Positions 9,485 through 18,862 are shown, numbered from the stretch's first letter. The stretch: DNA of 64,000 nt from Shouchella clausii (GCF_002250115.1 NZ_CP019985.1:3658001-3722000); one strand, 5' to 3'. Numbers and translations: made by a program. The notes: generated by a model from the letters alone, not told the origin.

Positions 9485-12319
9485 TTCTTCAGAACTGCTG
9501 TCGCCTTGAGTTGATGAACTTCCATCGGATGAATCGTCTGGCTCATTACTAGGCGGCGTTTCGTTTCCGCCATTATTGTTGGTGTTTTCGCCGCCATTTG
9601 TATTGTCGTTGCCGTTCCCGCCGCTGTTTCCATTATCATTATTTCCATTATCGGAACCAGGGCTAGAATCGCCATCACCGCCGTTGTCCGTTCCGTCTCC
9701 GTTGCCAGCATTATTGTCATTGCCACCATCTGCTGGGTCCGTATCTGAATCTGCATCTGAATCTGAGTCTGAATCTGAATCTGAATCTGAGTCTGAACCA
9801 TCGTTCTCATCATTGTTGTTTTCATCATCGTTGCCTTCATCTTCATCAGGCGGTGTTTCCTCGCCATCGTTTGGCTCTTCTTCCTCTTCTACTGGCTCTT
9901 CCTCTTCTTCTTCTGGTTCTTCTTCCTCTTCTTCTTCGGTCCCACCTGGAATCGTTGCTGTTACCGAAACAGCCGCACTTCGTAGGCCTGTTCCGTCCGT
10001 TGCCTGGGCTCGGACTGTAAAGGTATAAGATTCACCTGGTGTGACACCCGTTAAGACAGCTTTCATGCTACCTTCGTCTACATTTAGGGAGCCGCTGCTT
10101 ACAGAAGTGGAGAACTTGACGTTATCGACTTCATCTCCAGGGTAAGACCAAGAGAACGTCACACTGTTTGATTCTTCGTTATACGAGTAGCTGACGTTGG
10201 TTGGGTCAGAAATACTAGCAAATTCCTGGGACACTTGTGTAGGACCAGTGCCTTTGACAAACAGCTCTGTGACAATTTCACTGCTTGGCGTCCCTGCGCT
10301 TGGCAGCTTGCCAGTGCTCCGTTCAACACGCATCTCCACAACCGAGTCTGGCTTCACAAAATCAGGTGTATCTAAGCCTTGATGGACTTCCGTCATAATG
10401 TGTTTAAACATTCTTTGTGCTGTTTTGCTATGGTTGCTCGACAAATAGTTGCCTTCTCCATTTTGAGAAAAGCCGATCCAAACAGAGGCAGTATAATTGG
10501 TGCTATAGCCTGTAAAGGAAGAAGCCGGGAATCCCCCAGAAGGGATATTGTATTTCTGCCTCGTATCATCTGTATAGTTCGTCGTTCCTGTTTTTCCGGC
10601 AATCGGCACGCCAGGAATTTGTGCTTCTGTGCCTGTGCCGGCAGTGACGACCGTTTTTAACATATCAGTAATCATGTAGCCTGTGTAGTCTTCCATCACT
10701 TGCGTTGGTTCAGGCTCTGTATTGAGTTCTCGGCCGTCTGGAAACACGATTTTGCGAATCGTATACGGTTCATGGTATTCGCCATTGTTTCCAAATGCAG
10801 CATAGGCGCCGGCCATTTCTTTCGTAGAGACCTCAGCTCCACCGAGTGCTGCTGATTCGTAGCGCTCATTGTCATTTACGACAAACATTTTATCAAGGAA
10901 AGCAAAGGCATTGTCGACGCCTTCTTCATTGATGGCTTTTACAGCCGGGACATTTCGTGATTCTGCCAATGCTTGCCGCATCGTCATCGGCCCTTTATGC
11001 GTCCGGTCATAGTTGCGGACCTCTTTTTCGGCTTCAGATTGATAGTGGTATTCTTCATCAACAAAGATTTTAGCTGTTGACCATTGTTGATCGTTAATAC
11101 CAGGTGCGTAAGAGAGCAGTGGCTTCATTGCTGAACCTTGCTGTCTACGGATAGTCGCATAGTTTTCTACACGGGGATCGTTTTCGTCAATGCCATTTCC
11201 CATTGCGCGAATTGCGCCTGTTTGCGTTTCAAGCAGCGTAACACCTGCACGGAAGTCTTCGCTTTCTGGGAAGACGAGATCGGCATATTCTCCCGATTTC
11301 ATGACATGGTCGACATGTTCTTGCGCATCCATATCAAGTGTTGTGTATACTTTTAAGCCTGAATTGTAAATGTCATTTGTAGACAAGTCGCTCATTTCTT
11401 CCAGTTCGGTTAACACTTCATCGTAAAACGTTAAATACTCGGTGTCCTCGCCTTCAACATAATCCAGTTGCTCTTCAATCGGTGTATTGCGTGCTTCTTC
11501 TGCTTCCGCAGCTGTGATAAAGCCTTCCCGTTCCATCCGGTCAATGACGACATTGCGCCGCTTTTCGTTGTTTTCCGGGTTTCGGTGGGGATCAAAGTAG
11601 CTCGGCCGCTGTGGAATGGCTGCAAGCACGGCGGCATCGGCAACGGTCAAATCGTTTAAGTCTTCTTTGTTGAAATACTTTTCCGCTGCTAATTGCACGC
11701 CGTAACCAGCTGAAGGCCCAAGGTTGATTTGGTTTAAGTACATTTCCAAGATTTCATCTTTTGTATAACGGCGCTCAAGCTGAATGGCCAAATACTGTTC
11801 TTGAATTTTCCTCGTCAATGCTTTTTCATTAGACAAAAATAAATTTTTAACAAGTTGCTGGGTAATCGTTGATGCACCTTCAGCGCCAAAACCTTCGCGG
11901 AAATTGGCTACAACTGCCCCGCCGAGGCGCCGCAAGTCGACTCCAAAATGGTCATAGAAGCGATGGTCTTCTACAGCAATAAAGGCATTTTTTAAATGGT
12001 CAGGCATTTCGTCAATATTGGCATTTATCCGCTTTTCCCCAGAGGCTAGCGTATAAACTTGCTCATCATTCATATCAAAAATCTGTAACGATTGTGGTAG
12101 TGTCAATCGCTCTTCGTCAATATCAGGAGCTCCAGATATAATAGATGCAACGGTAATCCCGCCGCCAATAATAGCTAAGCCGATTAAAATCGCCATAGTG
12201 ATAAAGATTTTTTTCCATATGCTTCGTTTTTTCTTTCCACCATTTTTTGGCGGTTTGCCATTTTTGCCGCGATTTTGGGCTTTTTTACGCTCCTGCCTTG
12301 ATTTATACTCATCTGACAT
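9482..12319 (-). CDS. ponA: Class A penicillin-binding protein 1 (transglycosylase/transpeptidase)
   Basis: A 945-aa bifunctional peptidoglycan synthase. It has a basic cytoplasmic N terminus with one membrane anchor (~residues 33-58) and a GT51 glycosyltransferase domain with VEDHRFYDHFGVD and the GASTITQQLVKN motif. The transpeptidase domain carries SAMK (GSAMKPLLSY), SRN and KTGT. A fibronectin type III-like domain (~715-800) follows. The tail of roughly 150 residues is disordered: Glu-rich blocks, a Ser-Asp run and Gly/Asn/Asp-rich sequence ending in Ser and Glu. Similar tails occur on B. subtilis PBP1, but this one is long and very acidic, which would suit an alkaliphile's surface. Its start is 3 bases from the recU stop; the pair is an operon. 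Confidence 0.95.
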   Translation of the reverse strand: MSDEYKSRQERKKAQNRGKNGKPPKNGGKKKRSIWKKIFITMAILIGLAIIGGGITVASIISGAPDIDEERLTLPQSLQIFDMNDEQVYTLASGEKRINANIDEMPDHLKNAFIAVEDHRFYDHFGVDLRRLGGAVVANFREGFGAEGASTITQQLVKNLFLSNEKALTRKIQEQYLAIQLERRYTKDEILEMYLNQINLGPSAGYGVQLAAEKYFNKEDLNDLTVADAAVLAAIPQRPSYFDPHRNPENNEKRRNVVIDRMEREGFITAAEAEEARNTPIEEQLDYVEGEDTEYLTFYDEVLTELEEMSDLSTNDIYNSGLKVYTTLDMDAQEHVDHVMKSGEYADLVFPESEDFRAGVTLLETQTGAIRAMGNGIDENDPRVENYATIRRQQGSAMKPLLSYAPGINDQQWSTAKIFVDEEYHYQSEAEKEVRNYDRTHKGPMTMRQALAESRNVPAVKAINEEGVDNAFAFLDKMFVVNDNERYESAALGGAEVSTKEMAGAYAAFGNNGEYHEPYTIRKIVFPDGRELNTEPEPTQVMEDYTGYMITDMLKTVVTAGTGTEAQIPGVPIAGKTGTTNYTDDTRQKYNIPSGGFPASSFTGYSTNYTASVWIGFSQNGEGNYLSSNHSKTAQRMFKHIMTEVHQGLDTPDFVKPDSVVEMRVERSTGKLPSAGTPSSEIVTELFVKGTGPTQVSQEFASISDPTNVSYSYNEESNSVTFSWSYPGDEVDNVKFSTSVSSGSLNVDEGSMKAVLTGVTPGESYTFTVRAQATDGTGLRSAAVSVTATIPGGTEEEEEEEPEEEEEEPVEEEEEPNDGEETPPDEDEGNDDENNNDENDGSDSDSDSDSDSDSDADSDTDPADGGNDNNAGNGDGTDNGGDGDSSPGSDNGNNDNGNSGGNGNDNTNGGENTNNNGGNETPPSNEPDDSSDGSSSTQGDSSSEE
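9743..9797 (-). repeat. Tandem 6-bp repeat coding Ser-Asp in the ponA tail
   Basis: On the plus strand the unit TCTGAA/TCTGAG repeats about nine times with few changes. It codes for alternating Ser-Asp on the minus strand. Neighbouring Glu codons at 9880-9945 form a second low-complexity block. Both are prone to length change by slippage in multiples of three, so the frame would be kept. Confidence 0.8.
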
Positions 12320-12322
12320 GTC

Positions 12323-12946
12323 TTACGTCCTCTCCTTTGCATCCCCATTAAAGTAAACGGCGTCAAGCGTCCGCAAATAATCAATGGGCGGATGCAGGCC
12401 CGTTTTTACTTGGTGTCCAAGTCGTTCAATCTCTGTTTTTTTAATCGACTTCCGTACGTCCTGATTGTCATAATAATCAATTAAATGTTTGGCATCAAGT
12501 AAAAAAACTTCTGCCGATTGAAAAAAACGAATGAGCACAAAACAAATGCCGCCGTGTTTGCTGACTTCCCGCATGTGATCAACTTGGTGCGGGTGAATGT
12601 TTTTCAGCGGGAACGACGTTTTGTTTTTTGTTTCCTTTGCCTCGAAATCGATATAGGCGCCTCGGTAAACGCCATTATAATCTGTCGTTGAAGCTTGCTT
12701 AAAATAAGCTTCACGGATGACAGCTGCGCTTCGTTTTGGGTAATCAACTTTGACAATTTGTACCGGTGTCGGTTTTTTATGGACGACTGCCCGCTGTTGG
12801 TTCAAATAGTATACATTCGCCTCATCAATGTCGTGCTCGAGTGTCATACCGCGGCCGCTATATGTATCGGCTGGTAGTGGCTTTTTCGCCTGCCCTTGTT
12901 TAGGGCTTCGTGAGTAGGGCTGTCCATTCGGGTAGCGAATCGGCAT
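12323..12946 (-). CDS. recU: Holliday junction resolvase RecU
   Basis: A 207-aa RecU, the Firmicute resolvase that cuts Holliday junctions and acts with RuvAB. The start [11 protein letters not shown] is typical of the family. Catalytic residues lie in [32 protein letters not shown] (the central D-x-E-x-K region) around residues 95-125. It is upstream of ponA with 3 bases between them, as in B. subtilis, tying repair and segregation to cell-wall synthesis. The ATG at 12946 follows a GGAAAGGATG stretch. yppC diverges from it after ~160 bases. Confidence 0.93.
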   Translation of the reverse strand: MPIRYPNGQPYSRSPKQGQAKKPLPADTYSGRGMTLEHDIDEANVYYLNQQRAVVHKKPTPVQIVKVDYPKRSAAVIREAYFKQASTTDYNGVYRGAYIDFEAKETKNKTSFPLKNIHPHQVDHMREVSKHGGICFVLIRFFQSAEVFLLDAKHLIDYYDNQDVRKSIKKTEIERLGHQVKTGLHPPIDYLRTLDAVYFNGDAKERT

Positions 12947-13109
12947 TTGCCCACATCCTTTCCAAATCGCTTTTGTATGTTTTTTGTTTATATGCGGAAA
13001 GGTAACAAAGCATAGTCATTCTTTCATTTTAGCATATTTGTCGTCTGAGTAGCGGAACAGAACGCGCGATCTGTTGAAAAATTAACGAAAAAATGAGGGA
13101 AAGCATGGG

Positions 13110-14012
13110 ATGAAAGGGATCATTCGCTTTAACAATGTCGATAATATTGCCAGGACAAAAGCATACGAGGCATTTGGCAGGCGCCATCCTGAAATTCGCT
13201 GGGCACGGCTTGCTGGAATCGTGTCCAGGAATGCAGGCTGGAATATGACTGACCTTGCAGGTGGTCCACTAGCTGCGATCGTGCCAAAAGAGACGAGACA
13301 AGCGATTGTCTCTGTTTATGAGCGTGCCAACTGGCTGATCTTTGCAGATGCCTTTCCTCAATTGCAATTATATGCAAAATGGAAACGAACGAAGAACCCT
13401 TGTTTTCAAGAGTTGGAACATTTCTTTGTGTCTCGTTTTATGATCGAAGAATGGCGTCGTTTTTGGGAAGAACGTGATGAAATCAGGTTAATGACTGCCT
13501 TGATTATCAATGAACAGCTCATGTTGCAGACGCGTTTTTTAAATGAACCAGCATTGGAATCTTTTTTCCATTCTGTTTTTTATACGTTAAACGAGCTAGC
13601 CCATTTCAGCCATGTCATCTTGCCAACGCCAACTAGCTCAGGATACGCTGAGCCGGTGACGAATTTTGCCGATCCAACAGCGCGTATTACCCTTGGCAAG
13701 CGAATTGGCGCGGTCCTTTACCATGAAGAGACCGAGTCAACCATTTTCCAATTCACAAACCAACAAGAGCCAACTGGGTCGCGGAAAGAGTATGACCGAT
13801 TGGAGAATGCGTTGCCGCTACGGCTTGTTTATCCGCGCTTTCGTCACAAAGCAGCATCTCGCAACGATTGGGCCGATAGCCAGGACCTAGAGGAAGTGGA
13901 ATCGTTCTTTAAACCAATTCGTGTTAAGCCTGTATTGGCAGAGAAACAGCGGAAATGGGCGAAATGGGAATTGGCATTGTTAGCCCAAGTTGCTCGCTGG
14001 CAAACAAAATAA
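13110..14012 (+). CDS. yppC: YppC-like protein (DUF2515)
   Basis: A 300-aa uncharacterised protein matching Bacillus YppC (DUF2515) by position, divergent from recU, and by N-terminal sequence (NVDNIARTKAYEAFGRRHPEIRWA). It is largely helical with many Trp and aromatic residues. There is no signal peptide or membrane segment, so it is probably cytoplasmic. The ATG follows GAGGGA at 13095-13100. It converges with sspM and shares its terminator. Function unknown. Confidence 0.78.
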   Translation: MKGIIRFNNVDNIARTKAYEAFGRRHPEIRWARLAGIVSRNAGWNMTDLAGGPLAAIVPKETRQAIVSVYERANWLIFADAFPQLQLYAKWKRTKNPCFQELEHFFVSRFMIEEWRRFWEERDEIRLMTALIINEQLMLQTRFLNEPALESFFHSVFYTLNELAHFSHVILPTPTSSGYAEPVTNFADPTARITLGKRIGAVLYHEETESTIFQFTNQQEPTGSRKEYDRLENALPLRLVYPRFRHKAASRNDWADSQDLEEVESFFKPIRVKPVLAEKQRKWAKWELALLAQVARWQTK

Positions 14013-14013
14013 A

Positions 14014-14040
14014 AACTGCACCTTTTTCCGGTGCAGTTCA
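14014..14040 (+). terminator. Shared terminator of yppC and sspM
   Basis: AACTGCACC (14014-14022) pairs with GGTGCAGTT (14030-14038). On the minus strand the stem is followed by a T run, so it best serves sspM and also closes yppC. Confidence 0.75.
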
Positions 14041-14056
14041 TTATAGATCGCGCTAG

Positions 14057-14170
14057 TCATTCAGCTGGTCGGTTTGGACCGCCTAGTTTTTTATCGCCTG
14101 TATAGCGTGTTTTTTCACCGTTGGTTTGGGTCTTGTCGTTCGTTTTTCCTTGGCGATGATCTTTTTTCAT
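14057..14170 (-). CDS. sspM: Small acid-soluble spore protein, SspM-like (37 aa)
   Basis: A 37-codon gene too short for most gene finders. The C-terminal residues DKKLGGPNRP match the end of B. subtilis SspM, a minor small acid-soluble spore protein made in the forespore. The N-terminal part is Lys/Thr/Gln/Asn rich, as expected. The ATG follows a full AAAGGAGG at 10-base spacing. Its position between yppC and yppE agrees with the B. subtilis map. Confidence 0.82.
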   Translation of the reverse strand: MKKDHRQGKTNDKTQTNGEKTRYTGDKKLGGPNRPAE

Positions 14171-14370
14171 TACGGAAAACCTCCTTTCTTTCAGTATGGA
14201 TAAAAACCGATTCGTTTATGTGTTGTCGAAAAGACATGAATGGCCGCCGCTAATTCCAGAAGAGAACGACTTTCTTTGTTGAATCTGTTCTAGTTTTGTC
14301 AACGGTGTAGGAGAAACAGAATGTAGGGCGAATCCGTTTTTAAACAAATGGAGTTAAAGGAGGTCATTGT

Positions 14371-14880
14371 ATGAAAACGAAAGAAATGTCAGAGGCGATT
14401 GGCGTAAATCCGACCACGATTCAAAGGTGGACCAAATATTTTAAAATTGATTGCGACGTAACGGAACAAGGGCATTTTCTTTATACCGAAAAACATCTGC
14501 AACTATTTAAAAAAATAAAGCGTGAGCTTGACGAAGGGAAGCGCATGAAGGACATCAACTTGAATGAACGCCAAGGGGTGCCAAGTGTACCTACAAAGCA
14601 ATATGAAGCAAAGCTTGAAAAGATGTTGGTGCAAGTGGATGCACTCGAAGAAAAGCTAGCGACAAAGGCCGATGACGTTGTCAGCTACCAATTGCTCAAG
14701 CATCGAAGCGAGCTTGATGAAATGATGAAACTGGTCGGAACCCTTGAAGACAGGCTGTCGTTAATTGAAAAACGGATGATGAGCCATCACCACCAGGAAA
14801 AGCAAGTAGTCAATGAACATGCGCCGAAGAAGGTAAAGCGCGGACCGTGGAGATCGTTTATGAACTTGTTTGCCTTTTAA
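14371..14880 (+). CDS. racA: RacA-like chromosome-anchoring protein
   Basis: A 169-aa protein with an N-terminal MerR-type helix-turn-helix ([20 protein letters not shown]) and wing, residues ~1-65. A coiled coil (~80-140) and a basic C-terminal tail follow. This layout is that of RacA, which links the chromosome origin region to the cell pole during sporulation through DivIVA. The ATG follows AAAGGAGG. The genuine RacA is about 180 aa, so length fits. An anonymous MerR-coiled-coil regulator is the alternative. Confidence 0.75.
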   Translation: MKTKEMSEAIGVNPTTIQRWTKYFKIDCDVTEQGHFLYTEKHLQLFKKIKRELDEGKRMKDINLNERQGVPSVPTKQYEAKLEKMLVQVDALEEKLATKADDVVSYQLLKHRSELDEMMKLVGTLEDRLSLIEKRMMSHHHQEKQVVNEHAPKKVKRGPWRSFMNLFAF

Positions 14881-14923
14881 ACGAAAAGATATGCTACACT
14901 TTTTGCTGTGGGAGGTGTAGCCA

Positions 14924-15298
14924 ATGGATACTTTAAAGTCATTAACAGAGGAGCTCCTTGCTTTAACAGAGGAAGCCGAACAATACTATATTGAAGTGGT
15001 GAAACAGGACCCGACCTATGAAGTCGATTTTCATAATCAGGTCAAGCCGTTTGCCGATAAAGTTCAGCCTTTAGCGTCAAAATGGCTGCCAATCGCAAAA
15101 GCATTCTTAGTGAAAACCAATCCTCGGGATTTGCATGTCAGTCAGCTTGAACAAACGGTTGAGAACTTAGATGTGGTTGCAATTAAGTCCTTTTATCCTT
15201 CATCTGGAATGAAGCGCCAGCGTGAAACGTTTAAATCGGTTCGTTATGTGCTAAGCGGTCTATTGGCTGAAATGGAACGAGCTGCGTCTGAACAATAG
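14924..15298 (+). CDS. yppE: YppE-like protein (DUF1798)
   Basis: A 124-aa all-helical cytoplasmic protein matching Bacillus YppE (DUF1798), whose structure is a helical bundle of unknown function. Features such as the acidic N-terminal helix (LTEELLALTEEAEQYY) and the final helix with FKSVRYVLSGLLAEME fit. The ATG follows GGGAGG. It sits in the usual yppC-yppE neighbourhood and ends at a strong terminator. Confidence 0.75.
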   Translation: MDTLKSLTEELLALTEEAEQYYIEVVKQDPTYEVDFHNQVKPFADKVQPLASKWLPIAKAFLVKTNPRDLHVSQLEQTVENLDVVAIKSFYPSSGMKRQRETFKSVRYVLSGLLAEMERAASEQ

Positions 15299-15336
15299 AA
15301 CGGGCTTGGTTGTAATGAACCCAAGTCGACAAATTG

Positions 15337-15373
15337 AAGCAAGCCCACACATTTGTGTGAGCTTGCTTTTTTT
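15337..15373 (+). terminator. Terminator after yppE
   Basis: AAGCAAGC plus CACACA pairs with TGTGTG plus GCTTGC, followed by seven T. Complementary A residues make it usable for the opposing gene at 15379-15579. Confidence 0.85.
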
Positions 15374-15378
15374 CGCAT

Positions 15379-15579
15379 TTAGCCTTTATCAGTGATGGTT
15401 AAAAAAGCGAGAAAGGCAAGTGTAGCGACAGACAAAATGTTAAGGATGACGCGTAAAAAACCGTCATTCTCTTCAACTTGTTCAGTTGATTCCGCCGCAG
15501 CGGCAAGCACAGCAGGCTCATAAGCAAGCACAACAATGGCTACTATAAGAGCGGCAGCAAAGAGTCCTTTCTTTAACAT
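15379..15579 (-). CDS. Small membrane or exported protein (66 aa)
   Basis: A 66-aa protein with an N-terminal hydrophobic segment after two lysines (residues ~5-30, possibly a cleavable signal with AVLAAAAES) and a second hydrophobic segment at ~43-61. A short acidic linker (TEQVEENDG) lies between. The ATG at 15579 follows AAGGAGAGG; the open frame upstream lacks a ribosome site. I do not recognise it. It could be a small two-span membrane protein or a processed exported peptide. Confidence 0.6.
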   Translation of the reverse strand: MLKKGLFAAALIVAIVVLAYEPAVLAAAAESTEQVEENDGFLRVILNILSVATLAFLAFLTITDKG

Positions 15580-15775
15580 CAGACCTCTCCTTTTCCAATA
15601 AAAACGGATATGTATCAACTGCAAACGTTCTCACTTCTATTATAAAAGATCGTTTGAGCTTGTGCAAGAACTCCTTAGCTAAGGGTTTCAGAATTGGTGG
15701 ACGTATGTTAGAATTAATACCATTGTATCTATACACATACCCGAGGGAATGTGCACGACGAAAGGACGTTTTGTA

Positions 15776-17020
15776 ATGACCACGCATTTACAGGATATTA
15801 TTCGAGCAAATCAACAAATTAAAGATGTCGTGACGCATACACCTTTGCAAAAAGATCAGGTTTTGTCTGAACGATATGATTGCACAGTTTACTTAAAACG
15901 GGAAGACTTGCAAGTTGTCAGATCTTTTAAAATTCGCGGCGCCTATTACCAAATTTCTTCGCTATCAAAAGAAGAACTTGCCGCTGGCGTTGTATGCGCA
16001 AGCGCTGGAAACCATGCACAAGGGGTTGCCTATTCATGCCGCGCTTTAAAAGTCAAAGGTGTTATTTTCATGCCGACTACCACGCCAAAGCAAAAAGTCG
16101 CACAAGTGAAATTTTTTGGCAGGGACTATGTAGACGTCAGGTTAATTGGCGATACGTTTGATGATTCTTATGCGGACGCCATTCAATATTGCGAAGAACA
16201 GGAAATGACGTTCATCCATCCATTTAACCAAGACAAAGTGATTGCCGGGCAAGGAACAGTCGGACTTGAAATTATGAATGACATCGAGGAAACGCCAGAT
16301 TTTGTGTTTTCATCAATCGGCGGCGGTGGGCTTATTAGTGGGATGGCCACGTATATAAAAAGCGTTAGCCCAACTACGAAAATGATTGGTTGTGAACCTG
16401 CTGGTGCTGCATCCATGACGGAATCAATTAAGCAAGGCAACGTTGTTGAGTTAGACGAAATCGACAAATTTGTCGATGGAGCGGCTGTGAAAAAAGTCGG
16501 CGACAAAACACTGGAAATTTGCAAAGAACTGCTAGATGACATTATTGTTGTGCCAGAAGGCAAAATTTGCACGACGATTTTAAACCTTTACAATGAGAAT
16601 GCGCTAGTTGCCGAACCGGCAGGGGCTATGCCTATTGCCGCTCTCGATTTGTATGCTGAACAAATTAAGGGAAAAGTCGTTGTTTGTATTGTTAGTGGCG
16701 GCAACAACGATATCGGGCGGATGGAGGAAATCCGGGAACGTTCGCTCATCTATGAAGGATTGCAGCATTATTTTATCGTCGAATTTCCACAGCGAGCGGG
16801 GGCGCTACGTGAGTTCATTACTGATGTGCTCGGCCCAGAAGACGACATTACTCGCTTTGAATATACAAAGAAAAACAATAAATCGAACGGTCCAGTATTA
16901 ATTGGGATTGAACTGAAATGCAGCAAAGATTATGATGGGTTAATCGAAAGAATGGAGAAGATTGGTTTTGCCTATAATGAAGTCAACAAGGATGAAAATT
17001 TGTTTTCTTTGCTTATTTGA
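15776..17020 (+). CDS. ilvA: Threonine dehydratase (threonine ammonia-lyase)
   Basis: A 414-aa PLP enzyme that converts threonine to 2-oxobutanoate, the first step of isoleucine synthesis. The PLP lysine lies in RSFKIRGAYYQ; SAGNHAQGVA binds the substrate/phosphate and SIGGGGLISG is the glycine loop. The C-terminal ~80 residues form an ACT-like regulatory domain, present once as in B. subtilis IlvA (about 420 aa), rather than twice as in E. coli IlvA. The ATG at 15776 follows GAAAGGACG; the upstream in-frame ATG at 15749 is too close to its purine-rich site. No T-box is visible. It stands alone, away from any ilv-leu operon. Confidence 0.92.
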   Translation: MTTHLQDIIRANQQIKDVVTHTPLQKDQVLSERYDCTVYLKREDLQVVRSFKIRGAYYQISSLSKEELAAGVVCASAGNHAQGVAYSCRALKVKGVIFMPTTTPKQKVAQVKFFGRDYVDVRLIGDTFDDSYADAIQYCEEQEMTFIHPFNQDKVIAGQGTVGLEIMNDIEETPDFVFSSIGGGGLISGMATYIKSVSPTTKMIGCEPAGAASMTESIKQGNVVELDEIDKFVDGAAVKKVGDKTLEICKELLDDIIVVPEGKICTTILNLYNENALVAEPAGAMPIAALDLYAEQIKGKVVVCIVSGGNNDIGRMEEIRERSLIYEGLQHYFIVEFPQRAGALREFITDVLGPEDDITRFEYTKKNNKSNGPVLIGIELKCSKDYDGLIERMEKIGFAYNEVNKDENLFSLLI

Positions 17021-17078
17021 CTTCGCCGTTTACACGCAAAGTACGAATTAGAATTGGATTTTAGAGGAGGAATGGCCC

Positions 17079-17603
17079 GTGCGTTTAAAAGGAAAGCGCG
17101 TTTTAGCTGCAGTTGATGCAGAATTTGAGGATTTGGAACTTTGGTATCCAGTCATCCGGTTGCAAGAAGAAGGGGCGGATGTCGTTTTTGCAGGGGCTGA
17201 AGCGAACAAAACGTATATAGGCAAATACGGAGTACCGGCAACGAGTACGATTGCCTTTAACGAAGCATCAGTTGACGAATTTGACGGTGTTTTAGTTCCT
17301 GGCGGTTGGGCGCCAGACAAGCTCCGCCGTTACCCAGAGCTTCTTTCCTTCATTAAGGAAATGGACAAGCAGAAAAAGCCGATTGGGCAAATTTGCCACG
17401 CTGGTTGGGTGCTCATCTCAGCAGGTATTCTTAATGGCAAGCGAGTGACGAGCACGCCAGGCATTCGCGATGATATGGAAAACGCTGGCGCTATTTGGCA
17501 TGATGAGCCAGTTGTCGTTGACGGGCATTTAATTTCAAGCCGCCGCCCTCCAGATTTGGCTCCTTATGGCAAAGCATTTGCCGACGCACTTGTAGGCCGA
17601 TAA
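17079..17603 (+). CDS. DJ-1/PfpI family protein (glyoxalase III/protease-like)
   Basis: A 174-aa single-domain class I glutamine amidotransferase-like protein of the PfpI type. The nucleophile elbow is GQICHAGW, with the Cys followed by His. An early Glu (AEFEDLE) is the usual conserved acid. VLVPGGWAPDKLRR is also typical. Relatives are described as cysteine peptidases, deglycases or stress proteins (YraA and YhbO in B. subtilis and E. coli). The GTG at 17079 follows GAGGAGG. The stop is 1 base before the RNase Z start, so the two are co-translated. Confidence 0.85.
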   Translation: MRLKGKRVLAAVDAEFEDLELWYPVIRLQEEGADVVFAGAEANKTYIGKYGVPATSTIAFNEASVDEFDGVLVPGGWAPDKLRRYPELLSFIKEMDKQKKPIGQICHAGWVLISAGILNGKRVTSTPGIRDDMENAGAIWHDEPVVVDGHLISSRRPPDLAPYGKAFADALVGR

Positions 17604-17604
17604 A

Positions 17605-18543
17605 ATGGAACTGCACTTTTTAGGAACAGGCGCCGGTGTGCCTGCAAAAAAACGCAATGTCAGCGCCTTGGCAATTCGTTTTTTAGGGCGCAACGGGACG
17701 GTATGGTTGTTTGATTGCGGAGAAGCGACACAGCATCAGTTTCTTCATTCTCCGTTGTCTCTGGCGGCTGTTGAAGCGATTTTTATTACCCATTTGCATG
17801 GCGATCATATTTTGGGGTTGCCAGGTTTGTTAAGTTCCCGTTCTTTTCAAGGTGCGGAAACACCGCTAGATATTTACGGGCCAATAGGGCTAGAAGCATT
17901 CGTTATGCAAGCATTGGAAACGACCAAAACGAAATTGCGTTTCCCGATACGCTTCCATGTGCTTACAGAAGGCTGTATTCGTAACGAAGAAAAGTTGACG
18001 GTTGACGCATTGGCGCTAGATCATCCTGTGGAAAGTTACGCCTTTAGGATAAAAGAACAAGATAAGCCTGGAACTCTTGATGCAGAAGCACTAAAAGCAA
18101 TCGGTGTGCCCCCTGGCCCTCTTTATGCGCAACTAAAAAAAGGGGAGACGGTCAAACTTGCTGACGGCCGCATCATTAACGGGAGTGCGTTTTTAGATGA
18201 ACCGATTCGTGGACGGACAGTCGTCATTGCTGGAGACACGGCGCCTATAAAGGCAATGGAGGCGTTTGCCTCTGGTGCTGATGTTCTAGTCCACGAAGCG
18301 ACATTCGCCTCGAACAAAAAAGACGATGCTCATCTATATGGCCACTCGACAATTGCCGATGCATGTAGGTTGGCTAAACGCGCAGCCGTTGGCCAGCTCA
18401 TCTTAACCCATGTTTCCTCTAGGTATGCCCGAAATGAAAATGAATACCGCGAAGAAGCGGCAACGCTCCTTCCTAATGTGATCATTGCTGAAGATCTGTT
18501 CGTGTTTGAACTGGAAAAGGCGGGGCGAAAAAAACGTGATTAA
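17605..18543 (+). CDS. rnz: Ribonuclease Z (tRNA 3'-end processing)
   Basis: A 312-aa metallo-beta-lactamase-fold endonuclease that trims tRNA precursors lacking an encoded CCA. Zinc ligands are HLHGDH at residues ~61-66, a His in the middle region, AGDTAP with the bridging Asp, and LTHVSSRY for the last His. The sequence HEATF is the RNase Z HEAT motif, and an exosite arm spans ~150-180. Length matches the short RNase Z form. Its ATG follows the PfpI-like stop almost directly. Its own stop overlaps the GTG of the next gene. Confidence 0.95.
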   Translation: MELHFLGTGAGVPAKKRNVSALAIRFLGRNGTVWLFDCGEATQHQFLHSPLSLAAVEAIFITHLHGDHILGLPGLLSSRSFQGAETPLDIYGPIGLEAFVMQALETTKTKLRFPIRFHVLTEGCIRNEEKLTVDALALDHPVESYAFRIKEQDKPGTLDAEALKAIGVPPGPLYAQLKKGETVKLADGRIINGSAFLDEPIRGRTVVIAGDTAPIKAMEAFASGADVLVHEATFASNKKDDAHLYGHSTIADACRLAKRAAVGQLILTHVSSRYARNENEYREEAATLLPNVIIAEDLFVFELEKAGRKKRD

Positions 18544-18862
18544 TATTCGTTATCCCGAGCTCCGAGCAGCCCTTGATGCAGGCAAAGATGGATGGGTCTA
18601 TGTCCATTCACCTTTTTGCGGTGCTTGCATAAAGGCAGAACGGATGCTGTCGGTCATCGAGGAAAGCAAAGAAACGTTTTCGTTTTGGCAAGTCAACATC
18701 CAACTTGCGCCGGAGTGGGCGAGGAGCGCACAAATTGAAAGTGTGCCTGCGTTGCTTTATTATAAAAAGGGGCGCTTGCAAGCGAAAGTATACCGACTTT
18801 TCTCCGTGATGGAGATCCTATCGAACATGAAGGAGGTAGAAAACGATGTCAATGGCTTATGA
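18536..18862 (+). CDS. Thioredoxin-fold protein (YusE/YtpP-like)
   Basis: A 108-aa cytoplasmic thioredoxin-like protein with the active-site sequence CGAC near residue 27 (SPFCGACIKAERM) and cis-Pro in SVPALLYY. The frame is open further upstream inside rnz. The GTG at 18536, which overlaps the rnz stop and follows AAGGCGGGG, gives a normal thioredoxin length. The stop overlaps the start of the bacilliredoxin gene by 17 bases. The two probably form part of a thiol-redox unit. Confidence 0.8.
   Translation: MINIRYPELRAALDAGKDGWVYVHSPFCGACIKAERMLSVIEESKETFSFWQVNIQLAPEWARSAQIESVPALLYYKKGRLQAKVYRLFSVMEILSNMKEVENDVNGL

Noticed and set aside
9418-9867. 149-codon Met/Thr-rich minus-strand frame
   Set aside because: Out-of-frame shadow of the ponA repeat region; composition is absurd for a protein.
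9576-10028. 150-codon Ser/Pro-rich plus-strand frame
   Set aside because: Antisense shadow of the low-complexity tail of ponA.
14197-14283. 28-codon plus-strand frame (MDKNRFVYVLSKRHEW start) between sspM and racA
   Set aside because: The peptide looks protein-like, but there is no ribosome site before the ATG and it overlaps the sspM promoter region; kept only as a note.
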